From the NCBI RefSeq assembly GCF_900101045.1, contig NZ_FNFN01000005.1, positions 124,001-188,000 on the forward strand: a stretch of 64,000 nucleotides of DNA, written 5' to 3'. A program made the position numbers and the translations under genes. This document shows positions 16,283-24,807 of the stretch, in pieces (position 1 is the first letter of the stretch; every line of letters starts with the position of its first letter). A model generated the notes under the pieces. It was not told where the DNA came from, searched no databases, and saw nothing but the letters and a program-made list of their open reading frames with translations. The DNA comes from Nocardioides sp. YR527 (lineage in GTDB: Bacteria > Actinomycetota > Actinomycetes > Propionibacteriales > Nocardioidaceae).

Positions 16283-17779
16283 ATGCGTGCATTCCAGAAC
16301 TTGATCGGCGGCGAGTGGATCGACGCCGAGGGCGTGATCCCTGCCGACGACCCGTCCACGGGCGAGGTCTACGGGCTGGTCCCGGACTCCGACGCCGCCA
16401 CCGTCGACGCCGCCGTCCGGGCCGCACGAACCGCCTTCGACGGCCCCTGGGCCCGGATGTCGGTGACGGACCGCGCCGAGGCGCTGCGCCGCCTGGCCGG
16501 TGTGCTGGAGAAGCGGTTCGACACCCTGGTCGAGGAGCTCATCATGGACACCGGCGCGACCGCCCGATTCGCGCCGATGCTGCAGGTGGGCGCCCCCCTG
16601 GCCCATCTGCGCGACTTCGCCGAGATGGCCCACCACCTGGAGACGCCGGAGTCGTTCCCGCTCCAGGCGGGGCCGGCGCTGGGTCAGTGGGAGCTGCACC
16701 GCGAGCCGGTCGGCGTGGTCGGGGCGTTCACGCCGTACAACTTCCCGCTCTTCATGACCGTCTGGAAGGTCGCCCCCGCGCTGCTCGCCGGCAACACGGT
16801 CGTCCTCAAGCCCTCGCCGCTGACCCCGATCGGCCCCGAGGCCCTCGCCGCCGCCAGCCTGGAGGCCGGCATCCCGGCCGGCGTGATCAACCTGGTCCAC
16901 GGCGACCGGATCGCCGGCGAGGCGCTGGTCGCCCACCCCGACGTCGACCTGGTCAGCTTCACCGGCAGCACCGCGGTCGGCACCCAGGTGATGGCCTCGG
17001 CGGCGGCCACCGCCAAGGACGTCATCCTCGAGCTCGGTGGCAAGTCGGCCGGCCTGGTGCTGCCCGACGCCGACGCCGAGCTGGCCGTACGCGGCATGCT
17101 CTTCTCCAGCATGATGCACGCTGGTCAGGCCTGCGTCGCGCTGACTCGGATGCTGGTGCCGGACTCCCGCTACGACGAGTTCGTCGACCTGCTCGAGCAG
17201 CGCGCCAAGGTCCTGACCGTCGGCCACGCGGCCGAGTTCACCACCGATGTCGGCCCGGTCATCTCGGACGCGGCCCGCATCAAGGTCGAGAAGTTCGTCG
17301 CCGCCGGACTGGAGGCGGGCGCCCGGGCGATCGTCGGTGGCGAGGCCCCCGTGGGGGTGCCCGCCGGCGGCCACTACGTCAGCCCGACCGTCCTGGTCGA
17401 CCTCGACAACGACAACCCGGCCGCGCACGAGGAGATCTTCGGGCCGGTGCTCTCGGTGATCCGCTACTCCGATGTCGAGGACGGGATCCGGATCGCCAAC
17501 GACACTCGCTACGGCCTCGCCGCCGCGGTGTGGGGCACCGACCTGGTGCGGGCCCGCGAGGTCGCCCTGCGGATGAAGGGCGGGCTCACCTGGATCAACG
17601 ACGCGGCCCAGGCCGACGTCACCAAGACTCCGCTCGCCGGACGTGGGATGAGCGGCGTCGGCCAGGAGAACGGCCGTGACGGCCTCCTGTCCTACACCAA
17701 GGTCCGCAGCCTCTACACGGCACTGGACACCGACATCGACCTGCGCGCCTACGGCGTCGTGGGCAGCGAGTGGGAGTGA
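16283..17779 (+). CDS. Aldehyde dehydrogenase (NAD(P)-dependent)
   Basis: 498 residues from ATG 16283, with GAAGGA six bases upstream. An in-frame start 72 bases earlier overlaps operator A5 and is rejected. ALDH motifs include FTPYNFPLFMTVWKVAPALLAGN (about 152-174), FTGSTAVG, the glutamate motif LELGGKSAG (about 252) and the catalytic cysteine in GQACVALTR (about 285). The final region has the usual GRGMSGVGQENG. It oxidises an aldehyde to an acid. It heads an operon with a ferredoxin, a P450, an SCP2 protein and an alcohol dehydrogenase, so the natural sequence would be hydroxylation, alcohol to aldehyde, aldehyde to acid. Confidence 0.93.
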   Translation: MRAFQNLIGGEWIDAEGVIPADDPSTGEVYGLVPDSDAATVDAAVRAARTAFDGPWARMSVTDRAEALRRLAGVLEKRFDTLVEELIMDTGATARFAPMLQVGAPLAHLRDFAEMAHHLETPESFPLQAGPALGQWELHREPVGVVGAFTPYNFPLFMTVWKVAPALLAGNTVVLKPSPLTPIGPEALAAASLEAGIPAGVINLVHGDRIAGEALVAHPDVDLVSFTGSTAVGTQVMASAAATAKDVILELGGKSAGLVLPDADAELAVRGMLFSSMMHAGQACVALTRMLVPDSRYDEFVDLLEQRAKVLTVGHAAEFTTDVGPVISDAARIKVEKFVAAGLEAGARAIVGGEAPVGVPAGGHYVSPTVLVDLDNDNPAAHEEIFGPVLSVIRYSDVEDGIRIANDTRYGLAAAVWGTDLVRAREVALRMKGGLTWINDAAQADVTKTPLAGRGMSGVGQENGRDGLLSYTKVRSLYTALDTDIDLRAYGVVGSEWE

Positions 17780-17781
17780 GC

Positions 17782-17991
17782 ATGAGCCAGGCATCGATCG
17801 ACCGCACGATCTGCAAGGGCCACGGCCGCTGCTACATGCTGGCGCCCGCCGTCTTCGACGCCGATGACGAAGGCTTCGGCGTCGTCATCGACGAGGCCAC
17901 GACGCCCGGCGATGTCGCCGCCCTCGAACGTGCCGTCAACAACTGTCCGGAGCGCGCGATCGCGTTCGCGTCCTCCGCAGCCACGCACTAG
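17782..17991 (+). CDS. Small ferredoxin of the P450-associated [3Fe-4S] type
   Basis: 69 residues from ATG 17782, two bases after the aldehyde dehydrogenase stop. The cluster motif is Cys11-x2-His14-x2-Cys17 (CKGHGRC) with a distant Cys55-Pro. It therefore has three cysteines and a histidine at the place of the fourth, as in the ferredoxins that serve actinobacterial P450s. An acidic C-terminal half (DADDEGFG) is typical. It is expected to carry electrons from a ferredoxin reductase (candidates at 12.8 and 20.8 kb) to the P450 encoded 25 bases downstream. Confidence 0.92.
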   Translation: MSQASIDRTICKGHGRCYMLAPAVFDADDEGFGVVIDEATTPGDVAALERAVNNCPERAIAFASSAATH

Positions 17992-18016
17992 CCACCCGGA
18001 AGAAGGAGAGACCGTC

Positions 18017-19234
18017 ATGAGCGAGCTCAAGGACGCCGAGAGCCCGGAGATCCAGACCGACTTCGACATCCACTCACCCGACATCGCCGACACCGTCTAC
18101 GACGTGTACGCCGAGATGCGCGGCAAGTGCCCCGTCGCCCACAGCTCGCACTACGGCGGGCACTGGGTCGCGACGAAGTACGACAACATCCAGGAGGTTC
18201 TGAAGAACCCCACCGTCTTCTCCAGCGAGTCGGTCAACGTGCCCGGCACGATCGGGCAGGACGGGCCGATGATCCCGATCGAGGTCGACCCGCCCGACCA
18301 CGGGATCTACCGCAAGCTGATCAACCCGCTCTTCTCGCCGAAGCGGATGGCCGCGCTGGAGCCGCAGATCCGCGACATCGCGAACGAGCTCATCGACGAG
18401 ATGCTGGAGAACAAGCAGGTCGACTTCATCCAGGCGTTCGCCAAGGAGTTCCCGAGCCGGGTCTTCCTGGCGCTGATGGGCTGGAACCTCGAGGACAGTG
18501 CCCAGTTCAACCACTGGGCCGACACCATCGTGCTGGGGGAGCCCGGTGCCAGCGAGGAGCGCTCCACCGAGGTGCGGATGGCGGCCGCCATGGAGGTCTA
18601 CGCCTACTTCGGCGAGATGATCGACGAGCGCGCCGAGTCCGGCGACGCCGAGGACATCACCCAGATCCTCATCAACGGCACCTTCGAGGACCGCGAGCTG
18701 ACCCAGTTCGAGGTGCTCAACATCCTGTTCCTCTTCCTCATCGGCGGCCTGCACACGGTGCAGGGACAGCTGGCCCACTCGGTCATCTACCTGGCCGAGC
18801 ACCCCGAGGTACGCAAGCAGCTCGTCGACGACCCCGGGCTGGTGCCCACCGCGGTCGAGGAGATGCTGCGCTGGGAGTCGGCGGTCTGCCCCGCCCGGGT
18901 CGTCAAGGAGGACTACGTCCTCGACGGCGTACAGCTGAAGGCGGGCGACAAGATCCTGATCCCGTTCGGCGCCGCCAACCACGACACCAGCGTCTACCCC
19001 GACGCCGACGTGGTCGACCTGACCCGCGACCCCAACCCGCATCTCGCCTTCGGAGCCGGCAACCACCGTTGCGTCGGCTCGCACCTGGCGCGGCTCGAGC
19101 TGCGCGTCGCCTTCGAGGAGCTGCACCGGCGGATCCCGGACTACCGCCTCGACCCCGACAACCCGCCGGAGCGTCACCTGAGCCAGGTCAAGGGCGTGGT
19201 CTCGCTCCCGCTCTTCCTCGGCGAGTCGATCTGA
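18017..19234 (+). CDS. Cytochrome P450 (bacterial class I)
   Basis: 405 residues with AAGGAG before ATG 18017. The haem-binding motif FGAGNHRCVGSHLAR (about 345-360) and the ExxR helix EEMLRW are intact. The I-helix reads IGGLHTVQG. The usual acidic residue before the conserved threonine is therefore a histidine (GGLHT rather than AGxDT or AGxET). Soluble P450s of this kind hydroxylate hydrophobic substrates. The neighbouring ferredoxin, SCP2 protein and alcohol/aldehyde dehydrogenases point to hydroxylation followed by oxidation to an acid. Family assignment and substrate are open. Confidence 0.93.
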   Translation: MSELKDAESPEIQTDFDIHSPDIADTVYDVYAEMRGKCPVAHSSHYGGHWVATKYDNIQEVLKNPTVFSSESVNVPGTIGQDGPMIPIEVDPPDHGIYRKLINPLFSPKRMAALEPQIRDIANELIDEMLENKQVDFIQAFAKEFPSRVFLALMGWNLEDSAQFNHWADTIVLGEPGASEERSTEVRMAAAMEVYAYFGEMIDERAESGDAEDITQILINGTFEDRELTQFEVLNILFLFLIGGLHTVQGQLAHSVIYLAEHPEVRKQLVDDPGLVPTAVEEMLRWESAVCPARVVKEDYVLDGVQLKAGDKILIPFGAANHDTSVYPDADVVDLTRDPNPHLAFGAGNHRCVGSHLARLELRVAFEELHRRIPDYRLDPDNPPERHLSQVKGVVSLPLFLGESI

Positions 19235-19280
19235 CCCGTCGTACCCGCAATCTCGCATCCCAACCAAAGGAGTACCCAAG

Positions 19281-19670
19281 ATGACCGTCAAGTTCGGAAC
19301 CGTGGAGTTCTACCAGGCGATGGGCGATGCCCTCAACAACGACCCGGTCTGGGCCGACAAGGGCAAGAACATCGACTTCGACATGGCCTACAAGTACGAG
19401 GCGCCGCTCGAGGGCCAGTTCTTCGTCAGCTTCGACAAGGGCCAGGTGACCAGCGTCCGCGACGCCTCCCAGGAGGATCTCGACAACGCCGACTTCCTGA
19501 TCAGCGGCTCCAGCGACACCTGGAAGGGCTGCTTCGACGGCAGCATCAACCCGACGGTCGCGATGACCCGGGGCAAGCTGCGCGTGCGCGGCAAGATGGC
19601 GCAGATGCTCAAGAACATGCCTGCGTTCATGTACATCCAGGAAACCATGGCGAAGATCGACTTCGAGTGA
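19281..19670 (+). CDS. SCP2 sterol-transfer-domain protein
   Basis: 129 residues, the size of a stand-alone SCP2 domain. The sequence has the expected beta sheet with repeated short strands, then NPTVAMTRGKLRVRGKMAQMLKNMPAF, which resembles the characteristic SCP2 ending (gk..i.Gd...a..l). SCP2 domains form a hydrophobic tunnel that binds acyl-CoA or sterol-like ligands. AAAGGAG precedes the ATG. Position between a P450 and an alcohol dehydrogenase suggests that it presents a lipophilic substrate to these enzymes. This is inference from context. Confidence 0.85.
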   Translation: MTVKFGTVEFYQAMGDALNNDPVWADKGKNIDFDMAYKYEAPLEGQFFVSFDKGQVTSVRDASQEDLDNADFLISGSSDTWKGCFDGSINPTVAMTRGKLRVRGKMAQMLKNMPAFMYIQETMAKIDFE

Positions 19671-19682
19671 GGATCTGAGCAG

Positions 19683-20801
19683 ATGAAGTCACGAGCAGCA
19701 GTTCTTCTCGACGGCCCCGGCAAGTGGGACGTCATCGAGGTCGAGGTCGACGAGCCCAAGGAGTTCGAGGTCCTGGTGCGGTTCTCGCACGCGGGCCTGT
19801 GCCACTCCGACGACCACTACGCCCAGGGCGACGTCCCCGCGATGGCCTACCCGTTCGCGGGTGGCCACGAGGGTGCCGGCGTCGTGGAGAAGGTCGGTCC
19901 CGGCGTACGCGATCTCGAGGTCGGCGACCACGTGGTCGCCGCCTTCATCCCCGGCTGCGGTCGCTGCACCTGGTGTGCGCGCGGCATGCAGAACCTGTGC
20001 GACAACGGCGCCTACATGATGCTGGGCACTCAGCTCGACGGCACCTTCCGCCTGCACACCGAGGACGGTCAAGACGTCGGCCAGTGCTCGCTGGTCTCGA
20101 CGTTCTCGGAGTACTCGATCCTGCCCGAGTGGGGCGCGATCAAGATCGACAAGGACATCCCGCTCGAGATCGCCGCCCTGGTCGGCTGCGGTGTGCCGAC
20201 GGGCTGGGGCTCCTCGGTCAACGCGGCCCAGGTCCGCCCCGGCGACGTCGTCGTCATCATGGGGATCGGCGGCATCGGGATCAACGCCGTCCAGGGCGCC
20301 AAGTTCGCCGGGGCGTCGCACATCCTCGCCGTCGACCCGGTCGAGTTCCACCGCGAGAAGGCGCTCGAGCTCGGTGCGACCGAGGCGTTCGTCAACATCG
20401 CCCAGGCCACCGACCGCGCCCAGCAGCTCACCAACGGGCAGGGCGCCGCCTCGGCGATCGTCACCGTCGGTGTCGCCAACGGCGAGCACGTCGCGGAGGC
20501 CTTCGCGGCGACCCGCAAGGCGGGCACCATCGTGCTCACCAGCATGTGCAACGTCACCGAGTACGGCATCCCGGTGAGCCTGTTCGAGCTGGCGATGTAC
20601 CAGAAGCGGATCCAGGGCTCCCTGTTCGGGATGATGCAGCCCACCCGCGCCGTGCCGGACATCCTCCAGCTGTGGCGGGAGGATCACATCAAGCTCGAGG
20701 AGCTGATCACCCGCCGCTACGCCCTGGAGGAGATCAACCAGGGCTACGAGGACATGCACGCCGGGATCAACCTCCGCGGCGTCATCGACTTCAAGGCCTG
20801 A
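19683..20801 (+). CDS. NDMA/mycofactocin-type zinc alcohol dehydrogenase
   Basis: 372 residues of the zinc-dependent medium-chain family. Catalytic zinc ligands lie in GLCHSDDHY and GGHEGAG. The structural zinc loop is CGRCTWCARGMQNLC (about 99-113). The cofactor-binding glycines are GIGGIGINAVQGAK. The overall sequence, especially CDNGAYMMLGTQLDGTFRLH and the long C-terminal part, resembles the Rxyl_3153-type NDMA-dependent alcohol dehydrogenases. Comparative genomics links that type to mycofactocin, and such enzymes keep NAD tightly bound and need an external acceptor. A mycofactocin locus lies 19 kb downstream. The gene follows the SCP2 gene by 12 bases and likely oxidises the alcohol made by the P450. 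Confidence 0.88.
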   Translation: MKSRAAVLLDGPGKWDVIEVEVDEPKEFEVLVRFSHAGLCHSDDHYAQGDVPAMAYPFAGGHEGAGVVEKVGPGVRDLEVGDHVVAAFIPGCGRCTWCARGMQNLCDNGAYMMLGTQLDGTFRLHTEDGQDVGQCSLVSTFSEYSILPEWGAIKIDKDIPLEIAALVGCGVPTGWGSSVNAAQVRPGDVVVIMGIGGIGINAVQGAKFAGASHILAVDPVEFHREKALELGATEAFVNIAQATDRAQQLTNGQGAASAIVTVGVANGEHVAEAFAATRKAGTIVLTSMCNVTEYGIPVSLFELAMYQKRIQGSLFGMMQPTRAVPDILQLWREDHIKLEELITRRYALEEINQGYEDMHAGINLRGVIDFKA

Positions 20802-20810
20802 CGAGGCGAC

Positions 20811-22469
20811 ATGACCCACGTCGTCACCCGAGCCTGCTGCAACGACGCCAGCTGCGTACCGGTCTGTCCGGTCAACTGCATCCACCCGACACCGGACGAG
20901 CCGGACTACGGCACCGCCGAGATGCTCTACATCGACCCCGATGCGTGCATCGACTGCGGTGCCTGCGTCGAGGCGTGCCCGGTCGGAGCGATCAGCGCCG
21001 ACTACGACCTCGCCGCCGACCAGGAGCCGTACGAACGGATCAACGCCTCCTGGTTCGACGGCGACGGGCGGCGTGACTATGCGCAGGAGCCCGTCCCTTC
21101 CCGGCCCACCACGTGGGCCGGGCGGAGCGGGGAGCAGCTTCGGGTGGCGATCGTGGGATCCGGTCCAGCGGCGTCGTACGCGGCCGAGGAGCTGCTCTCG
21201 CGGCGCGGCCTCGACGTCGCCGTGGACATGTACGAACGGCTGCCGATCCCGGGCGGACTCGTCCGCTTCGGGGTCGCACCCGACCACCAGGACACCAAGC
21301 AGACCTCGGTCGCGTTCGCCCGGACGCTGAAGCGCAAGGGACTGCGGCTCTTCCTCAACACCGAGGTCGGCCGCGACATCACCGTCGACGAGCTGCGCGC
21401 GAGCTACCACGCCGTGATCGTCGCCGTCGGCGCCCTGGACGACAGGCGCCTCGGCATCCCGGGGGAGGACCTCCCCGGCAGCCACTCGGCGACCGAGCTG
21501 GTCGGCTGGTACAACGGCCATCCCGACTTCGCCCACCGCACCTTCGACCTCTCCAGCGAGCGTGCCGTCGTCGTGGGCAACGGCAACGTCGCCCTCGACG
21601 TCGCCCGGATCCTCGCCTCGGACCCGGAGCGGCTCGCGGGCACCGACATCGCCGACCACGCACTCGCGCAGCTGCGGGAGAGCAACGTCCGCGAGGTCGT
21701 CGTGGTCGGCCGCCGCGGACCGCAGGAGGCCGCGTTCACCACCAAGGAGCTGCTCGGCCTGATCCAGACGCCCGGGATCGACGTCGTCGTACGCAGCGAG
21801 GAGCTCACCCCGGCAGAGGCGGAGCCGGGGTCGGCCGCCGCCGAGAAGCAGCGCCTGCTGCAGGAGCTCTGTTCCCGGCCCCTGACCGAGCCCCGGCGGG
21901 TGGTGCTGCGCTTCCTGGCCTCGCCCGAGGCCGTCCTCGGCGACGACTGGGTGGCGGGCATCCGGCTGCAGGCCAACCGGCTCGAGGCGGATGCGTCCGG
22001 CGTGGTCCGCCCGGTGCCGACCGGCGATCTGGAGGAGCTCGCCTGCGGCCTGGTCTTCCGCTCGATCGGCTACCGCGGGTCAGCGGTGCCGGGTGTCCCC
22101 TTCGACGAGGTACGCGCCGTGGTGCCCAATACCGGCGGCCGCGTCCACGAGGCCGGGGAGCCCGTGCCGGGCCTGTTCGTGACCGGCTGGATCAAGCGCG
22201 GCCCGAGCGGGGTCATCGGCACCAACAAGCAGTGCGCCCGGGAGACCGTGGCCCACCTGCTGGCGGACTTCGACGCCGGCACCCTGCCTGCGCCGCAGCA
22301 GGCGTCCGACGACATCGAGTCGCGGCTGCCCGGCCACGTCGGGCTCGAGGGCTGGCGGCAGATCGACACCTACGAGACCGGCGCCGGCCGGGCGGCCCGA
22401 CGCCCGCGGGTGAAGCTGGTCGACATCGAGGAGATGCTCACCGTGGCACGGTCAGGAGCTGGTGCATGA
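20811..22469 (+). CDS. Ferredoxin-fused ferredoxin:NADP+ reductase (FprB-like)
   Basis: 552 residues. The N-terminal part (1-75) has two cluster motifs of bacterial ferredoxin type (CCNDASCVPVCPVNC and CIDCGACVEACPVG). The remainder is an adrenodoxin-reductase-like flavoprotein with FAD motif AIVGSGPAASYAAEELL (about 106-122), NADP motif VVVGNGNVALDVARIL and VFRSIGYRG near the end. This architecture matches mycobacterial FprB. It transfers electrons between NADPH and ferredoxins, here probably to the P450 or Rieske systems of the same operon. A second, unrelated ferredoxin reductase is encoded at 12.8 kb. The start lies nine bases after the alcohol dehydrogenase stop. Confidence 0.92.
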   Translation: MTHVVTRACCNDASCVPVCPVNCIHPTPDEPDYGTAEMLYIDPDACIDCGACVEACPVGAISADYDLAADQEPYERINASWFDGDGRRDYAQEPVPSRPTTWAGRSGEQLRVAIVGSGPAASYAAEELLSRRGLDVAVDMYERLPIPGGLVRFGVAPDHQDTKQTSVAFARTLKRKGLRLFLNTEVGRDITVDELRASYHAVIVAVGALDDRRLGIPGEDLPGSHSATELVGWYNGHPDFAHRTFDLSSERAVVVGNGNVALDVARILASDPERLAGTDIADHALAQLRESNVREVVVVGRRGPQEAAFTTKELLGLIQTPGIDVVVRSEELTPAEAEPGSAAAEKQRLLQELCSRPLTEPRRVVLRFLASPEAVLGDDWVAGIRLQANRLEADASGVVRPVPTGDLEELACGLVFRSIGYRGSAVPGVPFDEVRAVVPNTGGRVHEAGEPVPGLFVTGWIKRGPSGVIGTNKQCARETVAHLLADFDAGTLPAPQQASDDIESRLPGHVGLEGWRQIDTYETGAGRAARRPRVKLVDIEEMLTVARSGAGA

Positions 22470-22548
22470 GCGAGCGCGAGCGAGCGAACATCGGTCCTTG
22501 CATGCCGCCGCGTCCGTATTCTGGCGCTTGCGCTACGGAGGCGGCGGC

Positions 22549-24033
22549 ATGAGTCTGGACCCACGTACTCCCGTGCTCGTCGGCGGCGGGCAGCTCAACC
22601 AGCGTCCGGAGACCCTTGCCGAGGCCGAGGAGCCGGTCGACATGATCGCTCGTGCGGCCCGGCTCGCGGCCGCGGACGCGGGCGCGGCCGAGCTGGTCGA
22701 GCGGATCGACTCGGTCCGCGTCGTCGGGATGCTCTCGTGGCGCTACCGCGACCCGGGACTGCTCGTGGCCCAGCGGCTGGGGGCCTGGGTACGGCACACC
22801 GTCTACACCGGCAACGGCGGCAGCCATCCGCAGGCGCTGGTCAACGACGCCGCCGAGGACATCGCCGCCGGCCGCTGCGACGTCGTGCTGGTCGGCGGTG
22901 CCGAGGCGTGGCGGACGCGGATAGCGCTCAAGGCCTGCGGCGAGCGCCCGGACTGGACCCGGCAGGACGAGTCCGTGCCGGTTCCCGAGACCCGGCCCGA
23001 CGTGCCCATGAAGGACCCGAGCGAGGTCGTGGCGGGGCTCGACCGCCCGGCGTACGTCTATCCGCTCTTCGAGCAGGCGATCCGGATCGCCTCGGGGCGA
23101 GGTGTCGACGAGCACCGCTCCGCGATCGCGGGGCTGTGGGCGAGGTTCAACGAGGTCGCGGTCGGCAACCCCGATGCCTGGGTGCGGCGGCGCTGCACCG
23201 CCGAGGAGATCGCCACCGTCTCGCCGGCCAACCGGATGATCTCCTCGCCCTACACGAAGCTGATGAACTCCAACAACAGCGTCGAGCAGGCGGCCGCGGT
23301 CCTGGTCTGCTCGGTCGAGGCGGCGCGACGCCACGGCGTCCCCGAGGACCGGTGGGTCTTCCTCCGTTCCGGGAGCGAAGCCTCCGACACCGCCCAGATC
23401 GCGGCGCGGCCTCGGCTCGACGCCTCGCCGGCGATCGCGGCTTCCGCGCGGACCGCACTGGACCTCGCCGGCCTCGCCCTCGAGGACCTGGGTCCGGTCG
23501 ACCTCTACTCCTGCTTCCCCTCCGCGGTGCAGGTCGCGGCGAACGCGGTCGGGCTTCCGCTCGACGACCCCGGCCGCCCGCTGACCGTCACCGGCGGCCT
23601 CACCTTCGCCGGTGGACCGTGGAACAACTACAGCACCCACGCCATCGCCACGATGCTGCGCGAGGTGCGCCGCACCCAGCGCCCCGGGCTGGTCACCGCC
23701 AACAGCGGCTACCTGACCAAGCACGCCGTCGGCGTCTACGCGCCGACTCCCGGGGACGGGTTCCGCCGGGCCTCGGCGCAGGCCGAGGCGGATGCGGTCG
23801 CGCCCACCCCGGTTGCCTCGGACTACACCGGGCCCGCCGAGCTGGAGGCCTGGACCGTCGCCCACGACCGCGACGGCCGGCCGGCGACGGCGATGGCGGC
23901 GCTGCGTACGCCCGGAGGCGGCCGGACGCTGGCGCGCTCGGAGGCACCCGAGATCGCCGCGCGTCTCGTCACCGAGGACCTGGCCGGGACCAAGCTCGAC
24001 GTCTCGGCAGACGCCACTTTCGACCTTCCCTGA
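22549..24033 (+). CDS. Thiolase-like protein with extra C-terminal domain (TLP1-like)
   Basis: 494 residues from ATG 22549 (GGAG at eight bases). An earlier in-frame start has no ribosome site. The thiolase fold is recognisable (VLVGGGQLNQRPE, VLVGGAEAWRTR, LYSCFPSAVQVAA, GGLTFAGGPWNNYSTHA). The place of the nucleophilic cysteine instead reads VYTGNGGSHPQAL, with no cysteine. About 90 extra residues at the C-terminus resemble the additional beta-rich domain of mycobacterial thiolase-like protein type 1. Such proteins lack standard thiolase activity, and their reaction is poorly known. It starts a run with a SnoaL-like protein, a DUF35 protein and another Cys-less thiolase homologue. Confidence 0.8.
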   Translation: MSLDPRTPVLVGGGQLNQRPETLAEAEEPVDMIARAARLAAADAGAAELVERIDSVRVVGMLSWRYRDPGLLVAQRLGAWVRHTVYTGNGGSHPQALVNDAAEDIAAGRCDVVLVGGAEAWRTRIALKACGERPDWTRQDESVPVPETRPDVPMKDPSEVVAGLDRPAYVYPLFEQAIRIASGRGVDEHRSAIAGLWARFNEVAVGNPDAWVRRRCTAEEIATVSPANRMISSPYTKLMNSNNSVEQAAAVLVCSVEAARRHGVPEDRWVFLRSGSEASDTAQIAARPRLDASPAIAASARTALDLAGLALEDLGPVDLYSCFPSAVQVAANAVGLPLDDPGRPLTVTGGLTFAGGPWNNYSTHAIATMLREVRRTQRPGLVTANSGYLTKHAVGVYAPTPGDGFRRASAQAEADAVAPTPVASDYTGPAELEAWTVAHDRDGRPATAMAALRTPGGGRTLARSEAPEIAARLVTEDLAGTKLDVSADATFDLP

Positions 24034-24055
24034 AACCCCTACCGAGGAGAGCCTC

Positions 24056-24373
24056 ATGACCGCATCCACTCCCGACTTCGAGGCGACCTACCGCCGGCAC
24101 GTCGACGGCGTCGTCGCCGGCGACATGAAGTCCGTGCTCGCCGACATGGCCCCGGGCTCGGTCCCGTCGGTGTTCGAAGGGGTCCGCGTCCCGGGTGCCC
24201 AGGTCGACGCCGCCGAGATCCGCTCCGCCCGCGTGGACGGCGAGCGGGGGATCGGCGAGGCGGTCTACACCACCCCGGAGGGAACCATCGGCCTGCGCTC
24301 CGGCTGGGGGCTCGTCGACGGCGCCTGGAAGGCCGACTCGCTGGAGAACTTCGACCCGGCGAGCCAGGCATGA
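24056..24373 (+). CDS. Small SnoaL/NTF2-like protein of unknown function
   Basis: 105 residues from ATG 24056, with GAGGAGA upstream. The sequence begins with a helix (FEATYRRHVDGVVAGDMKSVLADM) followed by beta-rich segments ending in SGWGLVDGAWKADSLENF. This is compatible with the cone-shaped SnoaL/NTF2 fold, but similarity is weak. No catalytic residues can be assigned. It lies between a thiolase-like gene and a DUF35 gene and overlaps the latter by four bases, so it is part of the same unit. It may help bind or isomerise a CoA intermediate. That is conjecture. Confidence 0.6.
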   Translation: MTASTPDFEATYRRHVDGVVAGDMKSVLADMAPGSVPSVFEGVRVPGAQVDAAEIRSARVDGERGIGEAVYTTPEGTIGLRSGWGLVDGAWKADSLENFDPASQA

Positions 24374-24807
24374 CCGCTGCCACGACCGAGATCCTCCCGA
24401 CCGGCCCCGCCCCCGACGACGGCGACCGCCCCTTCTGGGAGGGGCTCCGCGAGGACCGGCTCCTGCTCCCGCAGTGCGGCGCCTGCGGCCAGCGCCGCGC
24501 GCTCGGCCGGGCCATGTGCCCCGGCTGCTGGTCCTTCCGGACCGAGTGGTCCCCGGTCACACCAGCGGGCACCGTGCACACCTGGGTACGCAGCGCCCGC
24601 GCGTTCATGAGCGAGCTCGACGTCCCGGTCCCGTACGTCACGGTCCTGGTGCAGCTCGACGACGTCCCGGTGCGACTGCTGGGCATCCTCCTCGGCGAGG
24701 ACCCGCGCCCGGCGATCGGTGATCGGGTCACGGGCGTGATCCAGCAGCCTGTGAACGCCGAGTGGCCGGTGCTCCGCTGGCGCTTCGCGGGGGAGGGGGA
24801 GCGATGA
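24370..24807 (+). CDS. Zinc-ribbon/OB-fold DUF35 protein
   Basis: 145 residues. It has the DUF35 layout: an N-terminal helix (PFWEGLREDRLLLPQC), a rubredoxin-like zinc ribbon with CGAC (about 37-40) and CPGC (about 52-55), then a beta-barrel OB domain containing GTVHTWVRSAR and VPYVTVLVQLDD. DUF35 proteins pair with thiolase-fold enzymes, for example the DUF35 part of ChsH2 with the aldolase Ltp2 in cholesterol side-chain degradation. Here the gene overlaps both neighbours by four bases, including the Cys-less thiolase homologue downstream, which strongly suggests a complex between these two proteins. Confidence 0.9.
   Translation: MTAATTEILPTGPAPDDGDRPFWEGLREDRLLLPQCGACGQRRALGRAMCPGCWSFRTEWSPVTPAGTVHTWVRSARAFMSELDVPVPYVTVLVQLDDVPVRLLGILLGEDPRPAIGDRVTGVIQQPVNAEWPVLRWRFAGEGER

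Noticed and set aside
22470..22548. Gap with GCGAGC repeats before the thiolase-like gene as a promoter or operator
   Set aside because: No family A palindrome, no clear -10/-35 pair, and only short simple repeats. The gene is probably read from the upstream operon.
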